From DTWD01 sp963662965 (GTDB lineage Bacteria > Acidobacteriota > Vicinamibacteria > Vicinamibacterales > UBA8438): a DNA stretch of 64,000 nt. Shown in pieces: positions 1 to 9,137 of the stretch. The translations under genes and the position numbers were made by a program. How positions within the stretch are numbered: the first letter of the stretch is position 1; the number at the start of each line of letters is the position of its first letter. A model generated the notes under the pieces. It saw nothing but the letters and a program-made list of their open reading frames with translations. It was not told the DNA's origin and ran no database searches. The stretch spans positions 2,294,001 to 2,358,000 of the forward strand of contig OY759970.1 in NCBI GenBank assembly GCA_963662965.1, given 5' to 3'.

Positions 1-2
1 CA

Positions 3-152
3 CTCGACGGTGCGCAGAAGCTGACGGGCCTGGACAGTGTGGCCGCGAAGAAACTCAAGCAGGGAGAGGGAGTCCTCGCGGACAACGATCCCGTACAGCC
101 TGCCGTCGTCAAGACGCTGCACGGCGACCGCGTGCGCGAGGGCGAGTTCTGA
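3..152 (+). CDS. C-terminal fragment of an unidentified protein, cut by the window edge
   Basis: A reading frame is open from the left edge to a TGA at 150-152, giving 49 residues. The visible tail is charged (AAKKLKQGEGVLADNDP in the middle, VREGEF at the end) with no signal, membrane segment or metal motif. I do not recognise the family. The frame is supported only by being open and by ordinary amino-acid composition, so it could also be non-coding. Confidence 0.35.
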   Translation, partial: LDGAQKLTGLDSVAAKKLKQGEGVLADNDPVQPAVVKTLHGDRVREGEF

Positions 153-225
153 ACCGCCGCCGACGCACCGGGGGGTGGGGGTCGCAGGAAATCGGAGGAA
201 CAACCCCGTGCAAAGCAGATTGTCC

Positions 226-447
226 ATGCACCTGAGCCCGCGCTGCGGAGCCCGGACACGGACCGGGAGGCCGTGCCGGTCGCCCGCGATGGTGAACGGC
301 CGCTGCCGGAACGGCCATCCGCGCCTCGGCCTGGCTCTGAAACCGGCCGGGGCCGACCCGGCTGGCGCTCAAGAAGATACGCGGGCGGGCGACGACCTGG
401 ACGTTGCCAAGGCGGCATCGCTCGCGGGGTTGATGGACGCCGACTAG
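226..447 (+). CDS. Small Cys-motif protein, degenerate relative of HGG-type small proteins
   Basis: A 73-residue frame begins MHLSPRCGARTRTGRPCRSP and continues AMVNGRCRNG. This matches the usual opening of a family of short proteins (CGAxTRxGxPCRSPAMxNGRCRxHGG) common in soil bacteria. Only the Cys-rich first half is kept: the His-Gly-Gly segment that should follow the last Cys is replaced by unrelated sequence, so this copy is probably degenerate. No convincing ribosome binding site precedes the ATG. The function of the family is unknown to me. Confidence 0.35.
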   Translation: MHLSPRCGARTRTGRPCRSPAMVNGRCRNGHPRLGLALKPAGADPAGAQEDTRAGDDLDVAKAASLAGLMDAD

Positions 448-534
448 CGCCGCGCAAACGTGGGACACAAAGAGGGACGTTAAGTTCTTTAATTCATGTA
501 TCTACAATAATAACAGTATTTTACGTCTTGTAAG

Positions 535-627
535 TGGCGGTGAGGCAGGGATTCGAACCCTGGGTAGAGCTATAAACCCTACAACGGTTTAGCAAACCGC
601 CGCCTTCAGCCTCTCGGCCACCTCACC
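535..627 (-). tRNA. tRNA-Ser (anticodon GCU)
   Basis: The minus strand folds as a class II tRNA. Acceptor GGTGAGG at 621-627 pairs with CCTCACC at 539-545, followed by discriminator G and an encoded CCA at 535-537. The anticodon loop TTGCTAA reads GCT, so it decodes AGC/AGU. A long variable arm (about GTAGGGTTTATAGCTCTAC) and the T-arm GGTTCGAATCC are present, as expected for serine. Confidence 0.95.
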
Positions 628-638
628 GCGGGTCTTTA

Positions 639-644
639 AGTATA
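639..644 (-). promoter_or_regulatory. Candidate -10 element of the tRNA-Ser promoter
   Basis: The minus strand carries TATACT (5 of 6 to TATAAT) at 639-644. Transcription would begin a few bases before the mature tRNA 5' end at 627. No good -35 is seen at 16-18 nt spacing, so this rests on the -10 and its position. Confidence 0.4.
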
Positions 645-678
645 CGTTGCACTCGATCGCGGAGATAAAATTGGCGAC

Positions 679-2910
679 ATGATGCGACGAAGAGTTGAAC
701 TGCGGGCGGTCGGGATTCTCGTGGTCCTGGGCTCGGCGTGGATCGTGGTGAGCGGTCAGCAGGTCGATACCGAGACCATCACTGGCGTCGTGACTAGTAG
801 CAAGGGTCCCGAGGCCGGCGTTTGGGTTATCGCCGAGACCGATGACCCCAACACCAAGTTCCGCAAGATCGTGGTGACCAACGACGACGGTCAGTTCTTG
901 GTACCGGAGCTTCCACAAGGGAACTACGCGGTCTGGGTGCGGGGGTACGGGCTGGTCGACTCGACTCCCGTGACGGCCACGCCGGGTCACGACCTGAGGC
1001 TGACGGCAGTTGTCGCGAAGACTCCGCAAGAAGCCGCAGCGGTCTATCCTGCCAACTATTGGTTGTCGCTGATGGAGCCGCCGAAGACGAGCGAATTCCC
1101 GGGCACCGGTCGTCATGGCAATGGCATCAGCCCACAGCTCAAGACGCGCCACGAATACATGTACAACCTGAAGGGCTGCCTGCGCTGTCATCAGGTCGGG
1201 AACAAGTTCACGCGCGAGAATCCGAACGCGCACGAGTACGACTCGACCGCCGCGGCGTGGGATGACCGCGTCCAAATGGGTCAGCGTGGAGCTGAGATGA
1301 CCTCCTGGATGACGAGGTTCGGGCGCGAGCGCGGGTTGCAGATGTTCGCCGACTGGAGCGATCGGATTGCGACGGGGGAGGTGCCGCCGCCACCGCCGCG
1401 CCCGAACGGGGTGGAGCGGAATGTGGTCCTCACCCAGTGGGAGTGGACGGATGAAATGGGCAAGATCCACGATGAGGCGTCTACCGACAAGCGTAACCCG
1501 CGGGTGAATGCCAATGGTCCGATCTACGGCGTCGACATTGCGAACGACAACCTGGCCATCCTCGATCCGATTACCCACACCGCGACGATGTTGCGGATCC
1601 CGACCCTGGCGGATCGCTCGACGATGCGGGCGTCGTACGCGCAGTCGGGCTACCCCCCGTCCCGCTTGGCGAACCTCGCGCGCTTCAATCCGGCCAGCAT
1701 CCACAATCCCATGTTGGACAGCCAGGGCCGGGTCTGGTACACGGCGACGCTGCGCCCCCCGGCGGACCAGCCAGGCTGGTGCACGGAAGAGTCAGATAAC
1801 AAGTACGCACGGTATTTTCCGCTGGAGCGGTCGGGTCGCAACGTAAGCTACTACGACCCGAAGATGCAGCAGTTCACGATGATCGACACCTGTTTCGGCA
1901 CCCACCATCTGCAGTTCGCGTATGACGAGAACGAGACTCTCTTCTTGGGTCAGCCGAACGGTGCGGTGTTTGGCTGGATCAACACGAGGCAGCTCGATCA
2001 GACCGGCGACGGACAGCGTTCCCAGGGCTGGTGTCCGACCGTGGTCGATACCAATGGCGACGGCAGAATCACGAAGCCGTGGAACGAGCCGGCCGCGACT
2101 CGCGGCGCCGGGTTCGAAGAGGACACGACCGCAAGCGCGTACGACCTCGACCCGACGCTCGATACGCGCGTCACCGTGGGGGCGTACGGGATCGTCGTGA
2201 ACCCCGTTGACGGGTCGGTCTGGGGCGCGCAGGATTCATATCCCGGGAAGATTATCCGGGTGGCGTTGGGCAACAATCCGCCGGAAAGCTGCATCGCAGA
2301 GGTCTTTGAGGTGCCGTCGGAGCGCTGGGACGTGGAGGCGACTGGCGAGGTTGGCTTCATGCCGCGCGGCATCGATGTCGACCGCAACGGTCTCATCTGG
2401 ACGGCGCTCTCGGGGACGAACCACCTCGCCAGCTTCGACCGCAGCAAATGCGGGTTGCTGACCGGGCCCACGGTGCACGAGGGGCGTCACTGCGCGGAAG
2501 GGTGGACGCTCTATCCGCTGCCGGGTCCTACGTTTCTGGGCACGAACGTCCGAGCCGACTACAACTATTACAACTGGGTCGACCAGTTCAACACGCTGGG
2601 CCTCGGGGAGAACGTTCCGATCGCCACGGGAACAGGCTCCGACTCGCTGATCGCATTCTTGCCGAATACGGGTGAGGCGGTCGTGATGCGCGTGCCCTAC
2701 CCGCTGGCCGGCTTCCACCCGCGCGGGATGGACGGTCGAATCGACGATCCGAACGCCGGATGGAAGGGTCGTGGCGTCTACTCGTCAACGGGCGCTGACA
2801 CGGTGTGGCATGCAGAGGGTGGTCTCGCCGTGGAGAACGGCGAGTACACGTCGGTCTCGAAGCCGATCCTCGTGAAGTTCCAGATCCGCCCGCATCCGCT
2901 TGCGAACTGA
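679..2910 (+). CDS. Exported haem-bearing beta-propeller protein with carboxypeptidase-regulatory-like domain
   Basis: This 743-residue protein starts with a signal peptide (hydrophobic run at about 9-25). An N-terminal beta-sandwich of carboxypeptidase-regulatory type follows (about 33-115; TGVVTSSKGPEAGVWV and DDGQFLVPELPQGNYAVWV). A c-type haem site CLRCH sits at 167-171, and the rest resembles a propeller of the virginiamycin-B-lyase-like group. It is most likely a periplasmic redox protein; the substrate is unknown. The ATG at 679 is preceded by GGAG about 15 nt upstream. It faces the quinohaemoprotein gene end to end with only 10 bases between them, so it is convergently transcribed with the redox block. 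Family assignment is good, function only inferred. Confidence 0.8.
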   Translation: MMRRRVELRAVGILVVLGSAWIVVSGQQVDTETITGVVTSSKGPEAGVWVIAETDDPNTKFRKIVVTNDDGQFLVPELPQGNYAVWVRGYGLVDSTPVTATPGHDLRLTAVVAKTPQEAAAVYPANYWLSLMEPPKTSEFPGTGRHGNGISPQLKTRHEYMYNLKGCLRCHQVGNKFTRENPNAHEYDSTAAAWDDRVQMGQRGAEMTSWMTRFGRERGLQMFADWSDRIATGEVPPPPPRPNGVERNVVLTQWEWTDEMGKIHDEASTDKRNPRVNANGPIYGVDIANDNLAILDPITHTATMLRIPTLADRSTMRASYAQSGYPPSRLANLARFNPASIHNPMLDSQGRVWYTATLRPPADQPGWCTEESDNKYARYFPLERSGRNVSYYDPKMQQFTMIDTCFGTHHLQFAYDENETLFLGQPNGAVFGWINTRQLDQTGDGQRSQGWCPTVVDTNGDGRITKPWNEPAATRGAGFEEDTTASAYDLDPTLDTRVTVGAYGIVVNPVDGSVWGAQDSYPGKIIRVALGNNPPESCIAEVFEVPSERWDVEATGEVGFMPRGIDVDRNGLIWTALSGTNHLASFDRSKCGLLTGPTVHEGRHCAEGWTLYPLPGPTFLGTNVRADYNYYNWVDQFNTLGLGENVPIATGTGSDSLIAFLPNTGEAVVMRVPYPLAGFHPRGMDGRIDDPNAGWKGRGVYSSTGADTVWHAEGGLAVENGEYTSVSKPILVKFQIRPHPLAN

Positions 2911-2920
2911 CACTGTCTAA

Positions 2921-5179
2921 TTACGGCAGCGCGAACACATACAAGGCGTTGCCGGTCTGCGGGTGATGAATGTCGGGTGCTAGGGCGCGCGGGGCCAGCC
3001 TCGGGCTGCCGCCGCCGAGACCGGTGGACACCGCGATATATTGCGTGCCGTCGATCGCAAACGAGATCGGGAAGCCCTGCACCGACGTGCCCAACCGGGC
3101 CTGCCACAGCACCTCGCCCGTCCGCACGTCGAACGCCCGAAACCGCCGATCGAGGTCACCGACAAAGGCGAGGCCGCCGGCCGTCGACAACACGCCGGTC
3201 AGGAATGGCGCCCGCTGTTCCACACTCCAGACCTCCTCAAGGGTCTCGGCGTCGAACGCCGCGAGCTTGCCGAGTCGGCCCTCGGTATTGGGCATCTCGA
3301 AGAAGGGGCGGGCGCTCATTCCCGCGCCACCCGATCCTTCTTCGAACGCGACTTCGCGTCCCGCCAGCTCCATACAAGTCTGAGCGAGCGGAAGGATGAG
3401 CAACCCGGAACCGGGGTGGTAGCTCATCGGGTGCCAGTTCTTGCCGCCGGCGGTGCTCGGGCACGCCGGGACCAGCTGCTCGACCTGCGCGTCGATGATG
3501 TCCTGGCGGTACGTGACCGCACCCGTCTCCGGGTCGATCCGGTCGAAGACGTTCTGGAAGACGGTTTCCTTGTAGCCGAGGAACTCGCCGGTCTCCCGAT
3601 CCAGCTTCCAGAGAATGCCATGCTTACCGGCGCTGAAGACGACCTGGCGACCCTCTACGTCGACCAACACGCGCTCGAAGACTTCGTCGAGGTCGAGGGT
3701 TTCGCCGGGGACATGTTGAAAGTGCCAGGCGAGCGTGCCGTCGTCGGGCCGCAGGGCCACGGTCGAACTGGTGTAGAGCGCCGCATCGTGTACCGTCATC
3801 CCCCGGCTCGCCGCGACCCACGGTTTAGCCTGCGCCACCCCGAAATAGACCAGTCCGAGGACCGGATCGTAGCTGCCGGTGATCCAGGTTTCGCCGCCTC
3901 CCCGCAGGTAGTTCGGCACGTTGGCCCAGGTGTTGCCCCCGGGCTCGTCCGCGCGGGCCACGGTATTGAACCGCCAGAGCGGCTGACCGGTCGTGGCGTC
4001 GTAGGCGCTGATGAAGCAGCCCTCACGGGTATAGCGTCCGCAGCCGCCGAGCCCCTGCACCACCCTCCCGTCGACGACCACCGGCCCGCTCGTGTTGCGG
4101 AAGCCGTCGGCGTCGTCGGCGATCCGAGTGCTCCACACCTCTACGCCGGTGCGGGCGTCGAGCGCGATCAACCGCGCGTCGGATGTGGCGAGAAAGAGTT
4201 TGTCCTCATAGATGGCGAGATTCCGGCTCGTGCTGGAGAGCCCACCTGCCTCGGTGCCCACTTGGTGCTCCCAGATCAGGTTCCCGGTGCGCGCGTCGAG
4301 TGCCTGCACCACATGGCCGAAGCTGGCCAGATACAACACGCCGTCGTGCGCGAGGGGCGAGGGCGCATTCCGTCCACCTTCGTTCATGGCCCATACCCAC
4401 GCCAGCTCGAGCTCCGCGACGTTGTCCTGTGTGATCTCGGTGAGCGGGCTGTAGCTCCAGGCGCCGTAGTTCCGCCGAATCATCAGCCAATCGCCCGGAT
4501 CCGGATTGCGCAACAGCTCGTCGGTTACCGGCGTGTAGTTCTCCACCTCGCCGGCGACCGTCACCCCGCCCGGCTCAGGCACTGTCTCGCCTGTGGGTGC
4601 GGGCGTCGGTCTGCCACCCTGAGCCTGCGCCGTGATCGTTGGCGTTTGTCCCGTTTGCCCGGTTGCGACCGTGCCGATCGGCACCGCCGTCGTTCCCGTC
4701 AGCGTCTGGTTCCCCGCCGGTGCACCGTTCGCCTGAAGCAGGTACGCAACGATGTCGAGGTAGGCCGGGTCCCCGAGACGGCCCGGCTGGTCAGGGGGCA
4801 TCGAGCCTCTGATTTGCTCGAAGAGCTCGCGCGGCGTGCGGTCTCGCCAGTAGTTGAGGAAGTTGGTGCCCACCAGGGGCGGGGCTTCGAAGTTGCCCTG
4901 GAAATCGGTGCGATGACAGATGGCACAGCTCCGCGTATAGGCGGCGCGACCGTTCTCGGCCTGGCTCGCGGTATAGACACCGGTCGGAGCGGGCTGCTGG
5001 GCGGCGGAGGCGACCAGGCCGAGGAGGCCGCCAACAACGACGCCGCCCAGTACGGCCGTCGCCACCCTCAGGCGTCGGGGGTGCCTAAGGCATGCACGGG
5101 ACAACGCCGATTCAGATACCTGCAGGACCCCTCCGTCAAAACACCGCGATCGGATTGAGCGGCGAACCGGTTCCACCAC
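2921..5179 (-). CDS. Quinohaemoprotein (PQQ-type) dehydrogenase with N-terminal cytochrome c domain
   Basis: Up to 752 residues. A membrane-type signal (VATAVLGGVVVGGLLGLVAS, about 39-58) precedes a cytochrome c domain with CAICH at 85-89 and a plausible axial Met in GSMPPDQPG near 126. The C-terminal ~520 residues form a PQQ-like beta-propeller (repeated AxDARTG and AFDAxT motifs; NTWANVPNYLRGGGETW). Such proteins oxidise alcohols or sugars in the periplasm and pass electrons to the built-in haem. The cytochrome lies before rather than after the propeller, the reverse of many quinohaemoprotein alcohol dehydrogenases. The ATG at 5179 overlaps the upstream cyclase gene by 44 bases; a GGAGGGG just after the cyclase stop suggests translation could begin later, on a non-ATG codon. 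Cofactor and substrate are inferred. Confidence 0.85.
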   Translation of the reverse strand: MVEPVRRSIRSRCFDGGVLQVSESALSRACLRHPRRLRVATAVLGGVVVGGLLGLVASAAQQPAPTGVYTASQAENGRAAYTRSCAICHRTDFQGNFEAPPLVGTNFLNYWRDRTPRELFEQIRGSMPPDQPGRLGDPAYLDIVAYLLQANGAPAGNQTLTGTTAVPIGTVATGQTGQTPTITAQAQGGRPTPAPTGETVPEPGGVTVAGEVENYTPVTDELLRNPDPGDWLMIRRNYGAWSYSPLTEITQDNVAELELAWVWAMNEGGRNAPSPLAHDGVLYLASFGHVVQALDARTGNLIWEHQVGTEAGGLSSTSRNLAIYEDKLFLATSDARLIALDARTGVEVWSTRIADDADGFRNTSGPVVVDGRVVQGLGGCGRYTREGCFISAYDATTGQPLWRFNTVARADEPGGNTWANVPNYLRGGGETWITGSYDPVLGLVYFGVAQAKPWVAASRGMTVHDAALYTSSTVALRPDDGTLAWHFQHVPGETLDLDEVFERVLVDVEGRQVVFSAGKHGILWKLDRETGEFLGYKETVFQNVFDRIDPETGAVTYRQDIIDAQVEQLVPACPSTAGGKNWHPMSYHPGSGLLILPLAQTCMELAGREVAFEEGSGGAGMSARPFFEMPNTEGRLGKLAAFDAETLEEVWSVEQRAPFLTGVLSTAGGLAFVGDLDRRFRAFDVRTGEVLWQARLGTSVQGFPISFAIDGTQYIAVSTGLGGGSPRLAPRALAPDIHHPQTGNALYVFALP

Positions 5180-6119
5180 GTATCGGCAGCGGTGCCGCCA
5201 TCAGAAGGAACTCCCATCTGTTACGTTCGGCGGCCGCTTCGCTGAGCGCTTCCAGGTCGCAATTGTCGAAGAGGTGCACTCCCAGATACAGCAACGCGAA
5301 GTCGTGGATGGCGCCCGGTAATTCAGACGGAGAGACATACTGCGGATGGTCGCTTCCCATCAATGCGACGTCTCTCTCCTTCAGCCACGGGATGACCGAC
5401 GGGTGAAGCCCGGCCGATCGACCACCGGGCCTGCGGCCCCGGAGCCAGGGGCCTTCGGCGGCGCGGCGAGCCCACACACCGGTGCGCACGAACACGGCAT
5501 CGCCCGATGAGACTCTCACCCCCGCGTGGCGCTCCCACGCTTCCAGATCCTCGATGTAGATCGGAGTCCCGGGCTCCAGATACGGCACACCCTTGAGCCG
5601 CGGGATGTCGATGAGGATGCCGCGCGTCACGATGCCGCTCTTCACGTTGTGAATGGAATTCTGTTCATGACCACTTTCAGTAACCGCTTGGGCGTCTGGC
5701 GTATAGCCGTTGTAGAAGACGCCACTCACGTTGATATGGGCGAGCGAGTCCAGATGGGTATGGGAGATGCCGTGATACCTCACGGCTATCCGGTCCGAGC
5801 TGATCCCCAGCATCGTGTGCTCGTAGGGATACGGGTTGTCGACCGCCTCAACGGTGTCGCCGTCGCGGGCCAGCGACACGGTGATGCCGTCTTCTACCAG
5901 CGCGACTGCCTGTAGGCGCTTGGCGGGCGTGATCAGGTTCAACGCGCCGATCTCGTCGTGTTCGCCCCACCGTCCCCAGTTGGAGAGCTCCACCTTCCAC
6001 TGCTCATACTGGGCTTCGGTCACCGCCCGGTCGGAGTCACCGGCCTGCGCCAACGGTTTGGACACCGCCCACACGGTGAAGAGCAAGACAGCCGACAAAC
6101 TCGTGGCCCGCTTCATCAT
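5136..6119 (-). CDS. Exported cyclase-family (kynurenine formamidase-like) metal hydrolase
   Basis: This 327-residue protein has a signal peptide (about 1-25). The metal-binding signature of the cyclase family (PF04199) appears as HGISHTHLDSLAH at 116-128, giving His116, His120, His122, Asp124 and His128. Members hydrolyse amides or lactones with a divalent metal; the substrate here is unknown. Translation starts at ATG 6119 behind GGAGGAAACC, a good ribosome site. The gene overlaps the following quinohaemoprotein gene by 44 bases, so the two are probably cotranscribed and may act on the same compound. Confidence 0.85.
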   Translation of the reverse strand: MMKRATSLSAVLLFTVWAVSKPLAQAGDSDRAVTEAQYEQWKVELSNWGRWGEHDEIGALNLITPAKRLQAVALVEDGITVSLARDGDTVEAVDNPYPYEHTMLGISSDRIAVRYHGISHTHLDSLAHINVSGVFYNGYTPDAQAVTESGHEQNSIHNVKSGIVTRGILIDIPRLKGVPYLEPGTPIYIEDLEAWERHAGVRVSSGDAVFVRTGVWARRAAEGPWLRGRRPGGRSAGLHPSVIPWLKERDVALMGSDHPQYVSPSELPGAIHDFALLYLGVHLFDNCDLEALSEAAAERNRWEFLLMAAPLPIRGGTGSPLNPIAVF

Positions 6120-6272
6120 GGTTTCCTCCGCTCCGTGGAAAACAAACGGATTGTAGCGCTCTCAGCGACGAATGCTTCAAGTGGTCATCTCGGGGCAAAA
6201 GGACTAGCCTGTCGTCCGACATTGCATCCTCAAACGTCGTCCGAGTGTGACGCACTGAGGGAGGGACACGTC

Positions 6273-6959
6273 ATGCGCATGACCGCATTGGTTGTCGCTG
6301 TGCTGTCGGTATCTGGGCCCGCCGACGCCCAGCCATGGGAAAACTACGTCAACACGCAAGACGGCTTCAAGGTGAACTTTCCGGGTCAGCCCGTGGTGAT
6401 GGAGACCACTTGGCCGTCGCGATTGGACTACCTCCTTCCGGCGCGTGTGTACAGCGTCGACAGGGGCCGCGAGCATTACTCGGTGACCGTGGTCGATTAC
6501 ACCGGCCTCGAACAACAGGGCATCGAGCGTGCGAAGACGTGTCCGCCGGGGAACGCGCAGTGCCGTGAAAACGCCGGCCCCATTTTGGGCCCTGGGTACT
6601 GGAAGCACGATGAGCGAGGGGCGATCGTGTATGCGACGTTCAAGCTCCTTCAGCGGGACGCCGTCCTGACGAGTCTAGCGTGGGAATGGCAGGACTTGGT
6701 TGAAGGTCATGCGATACAGCTGACCAACAACGCAGATCAATCTCGCACCTCCGCCTACATCGCGATGCATGAACACAAGCTGTACATCCTGGAGGGCACC
6801 GTGCCGGCGGGGTACCCGGAACCGGGCTTATTTCAGCAATCCCTGGGGTGGGTCGACACGGACGGGAACGGGATTCGTTACCGAACAGTCTATTCCAACG
6901 CGTACCACGGCATGGGTGTGTACCCGGTGCCCCCGATCGTTGGCCGTGGCGCCAGATGA
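6273..6959 (+). CDS. Exported protein, paralogue A of a divergently placed pair
   Basis: This 228-residue protein has a short signal peptide ending near ADA-QPW. I chose ATG 6273 because GGGAGGGA lies 6-12 bases upstream and the signal peptide begins there. The body shares long stretches with the product of 7412-8140: FPGQP, ETTW, LPARVY, VTVVDY, LTNNADQSRT, and LYILEGTVPAGYPEP followed by FQQSLGW. The two are clear paralogues. I do not recognise the family. Location beside cytochromes and a quinoprotein suggests a periplasmic role. It converges on the DUF6152 gene with a 9-base gap. Confidence 0.75.
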   Translation: MRMTALVVAVLSVSGPADAQPWENYVNTQDGFKVNFPGQPVVMETTWPSRLDYLLPARVYSVDRGREHYSVTVVDYTGLEQQGIERAKTCPPGNAQCRENAGPILGPGYWKHDERGAIVYATFKLLQRDAVLTSLAWEWQDLVEGHAIQLTNNADQSRTSAYIAMHEHKLYILEGTVPAGYPEPGLFQQSLGWVDTDGNGIRYRTVYSNAYHGMGVYPVPPIVGRGAR

Positions 6960-6968
6960 CCCGAACGG

Positions 6969-7364
6969 TTAGAAATCACTCGGGGGAGGTGCGTCCCCGC
7001 CGTCCCAATCCCTGACGGATCCATCCTCGGCCTTCAAGAAGCCGAGAAGACATCCATTGGAGCCGTCCCTGACCGGATGGCACCGCACTTTGACGGTGTC
7101 GCCCGCTTGGACGTAGTCGCGGGTAATGCCGACCCGTTGGAGCCCCGTGCGACCGGTGGCTTCCAGAGCCCATATTTGGGGCTGGCCATCGGCGTCAGTG
7201 ACTTCCAGGTAGAGCCAAGAATGGGGGACGAGGAAATGCACTTCTGTGACCACACCCTCGATGTCCCTGAACGTATCGGCGTAGTTGCCGTGGGAATGGT
7301 GCGCTGAGGTCGGCACCGCGAAGGAAAGCGCACAAATCGTTACGAGACTCAAGTAGAACCGCAT
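6969..7364 (-). CDS. Exported DUF6152-type protein
   Basis: This 131-residue protein starts at ATG 7364; AAGGAGG six bases upstream decides this start over an ATG further out. The signal peptide ends in SAHHSHGNY. The body (IEGVVTEVHFLVPHSWLYLEV, then a single beta-barrel-like segment with GDTVKVRCHPVRDGS) matches the exported DUF6152 family, which is common in acidobacteria and proteobacteria near redox enzymes and has a conserved HH-rich N-terminus. Function is unknown; metal binding is possible from the His cluster. It is the last gene of a minus-strand operon running from 10262. Confidence 0.7.
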   Translation of the reverse strand: MRFYLSLVTICALSFAVPTSAHHSHGNYADTFRDIEGVVTEVHFLVPHSWLYLEVTDADGQPQIWALEATGRTGLQRVGITRDYVQAGDTVKVRCHPVRDGSNGCLLGFLKAEDGSVRDWDGGDAPPPSDF

Positions 7365-7411
7365 GCTCAACCTCCTTGCACCCGTCCAGAGTTGGATCAT
7401 CGCGCCTAAGA

Positions 7412-8140
7412 TTAACGCCGTGGATCTGGGCTGGGACTCACAGGAGGGGCGTCAATCCGGCCCTGACCTGCCTCCGCAGGCCCTCGCTCGACACGGGGCG
7501 GCGGCGGAAACCCGTTGGAGTAGGTCGACTGGTAGCGAAGCCCGATCCCGTCCTCGTCCAGCCATCCCAGCGATTGCTGAAAGAGCGCCGGCTCTGGGTA
7601 ACCGGCCGGGACGGTGCCCTCCAGGATATAGAGCTTGTCTTCGTGCATATAGATCGACACAAAGGTACGAGATTGGTCGGCGTTATTGGTGAGATGCAAC
7701 TGATGTCCTTCAACGCGGTCTACCTGGTTGTAGCCCATGTGCGTCACCGTGGCGTCTCTCTGCAGGAACGTCCAGGTCGCATAGAGGATCGCGCCTCGCA
7801 CATCATGCCTCCAGTACCCCTCACCGGTGCTGCCTCCGCCACTGCATCGTTCCGCGCCCGGAGGGCAGGCCTCGGCTTTCTCTGTGAGGATTCGTTGGGC
7901 GTGGTTGTAATCCACCACCGTCACGGCGTAACGGCTCGAGCCCAGCTCGGCCCCATAGACGCGCGCCGGCAGCTCCGCGCCATATTCCGAGATCCACGTG
8001 GTCTCCGTCACCGTCGGTTGACCCGGGAAATTGCAGGTGAAGCGGTCTTCCCGATTCGCAAACTCGCTCCATTCCTGAGCGAACGCCGGCCCCGACGCGG
8101 ACAGAATTGACGCCGTCGCAATGATTGAAATCAGGCGCAT
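7412..8140 (-). CDS. Exported protein, paralogue B
   Basis: This 242-residue protein has signal peptide MRLISIIATASILSASGPAF. It is colinear with the product of 6273-6959 along most of its length, including LYILEGTVPAGYPEP, and carries an added proline-rich tail after residue 210. It lies 12 bases downstream of the dihaem cytochrome gene and 47 bases upstream of the DUF6152 gene, so it belongs to that operon. No catalytic motif is visible. A periplasmic partner or assembly role for the cytochrome is possible but unproven. Confidence 0.75.
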   Translation of the reverse strand: MRLISIIATASILSASGPAFAQEWSEFANREDRFTCNFPGQPTVTETTWISEYGAELPARVYGAELGSSRYAVTVVDYNHAQRILTEKAEACPPGAERCSGGGSTGEGYWRHDVRGAILYATWTFLQRDATVTHMGYNQVDRVEGHQLHLTNNADQSRTFVSIYMHEDKLYILEGTVPAGYPEPALFQQSLGWLDEDGIGLRYQSTYSNGFPPPPRVERGPAEAGQGRIDAPPVSPSPDPRR

Positions 8141-8152
8141 GGGTTGTCTCCA

Positions 8153-9112
8153 TCAAAAGCTCTGCCGACATCGGTCTGCTCCAGACCCGCGTCCTTCGGC
8201 ACCCACGTCGCGATACACCTTGTGGCAGTTCGCGCAAGCTTCATCAAGCTGATCGGTGACCTCGATTACCGCCTCGACATTCCTGGATTGCGACGCCCGA
8301 TATGCGGCGCGTCCGACTTCCACAAGTGCCTCAGTGTACTGCCTCCAATCGGCCCGATCCACGGGAACGGGCCGGCCGTTTTCACACCGACGTCCGGGCA
8401 CCAAGAAGAGGGGCGCGGAGTCGACGAGAGCCAGCGCCGCCAGATCGACAGCCTGCCATCCCGGATAGACAGTGGATCCCCACTCGACATAGTCAAACGG
8501 TCTGGTGCCCGGCGGCGGTTGCAGTTGGGCACCGGGATCCTTGAGCTGAACGTTGAAGATGACATTCGAATTGGGAAATGCGATCGACCTCATCAACTGG
8601 GCAAGGTTTGCCGCCGGCGCGAAAGAGGGCGCCGCGGCGGCGGGCGCGGAAGAGGTTGGCGCGGCGGGGAGCGCAATCTGCGACAACATGGCGTCGCTCA
8701 GTTCGGCCCGTCCAGCCGGGAACTTGCCGGCCTGGAGGATGTACGCCGCGAGGTCGATTGACTGCTGGCGAGAAAGGGGCTCCGGCGCCTCGAGGGGCAT
8801 CGTCTTATGGATCTTGTCGACGAGATCCACCAGTGGACGCGCACTCCAGACCGACAGGAACCCGTCTCCGGCCAGCGGTGGTCCCACTTCCCCTTCCAGC
8901 GCGTCGCCGTGACAGGTGACGCATGCGGCCTGGTAAGTCTGCTGCCCGCGCGTAGCCTGCTCGCCGGTGTACACACCTTCGGTTACGGCGGTTACGGTTT
9001 GCAACTGCCACGCGTGTCCGGTGAGGACGAACGCTCCTACGAGCGCACCGGCGTACAGTGTCGCGGCGGGTGCCCAGCGAACGGCCCTCTGGCCCGGTCG
9101 AATCACGCGCAT
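8153..9112 (-). CDS. Exported dihaem cytochrome c
   Basis: This 319-residue protein starts at ATG 9112, chosen because GGGAGGA lies 6 bases upstream (the frame stays open further out to 9181). A hydrophobic segment at about 15-32 is the signal or anchor. The first haem site CVTCH is at 64-68 in a mono-haem class I domain with GPPLAGDGFL and a MPLEAPEPLS segment. An Ala/Pro linker follows, then a second domain ending in CANCH at 293-297, very near the C-terminus as in cytochrome c-prime. This looks like an electron carrier for the periplasmic dehydrogenases nearby. It is the second gene of the 10262 to 6969 operon, 25 bases after the BNR-fold gene. Confidence 0.85.
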   Translation of the reverse strand: MRVIRPGQRAVRWAPAATLYAGALVGAFVLTGHAWQLQTVTAVTEGVYTGEQATRGQQTYQAACVTCHGDALEGEVGPPLAGDGFLSVWSARPLVDLVDKIHKTMPLEAPEPLSRQQSIDLAAYILQAGKFPAGRAELSDAMLSQIALPAAPTSSAPAAAAPSFAPAANLAQLMRSIAFPNSNVIFNVQLKDPGAQLQPPPGTRPFDYVEWGSTVYPGWQAVDLAALALVDSAPLFLVPGRRCENGRPVPVDRADWRQYTEALVEVGRAAYRASQSRNVEAVIEVTDQLDEACANCHKVYRDVGAEGRGSGADRCRQSF

Positions 9113-9137
9113 GATGAATCCTCCCAAGTTTCCGGTC

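Noticed and set aside
589..1704. 371-residue minus-strand frame running through the tRNA-Ser gene
   Set aside because: Starts inside the tRNA and shadows the haem-propeller gene; no recognisable content.
3041..5158. 705-residue open frame on the plus strand opposite the quinohaemoprotein gene
   Set aside because: High-GC antisense shadow: no family motif, composition dominated by Arg/Val/Gly/Asp, while the minus frame has haem and propeller motifs.
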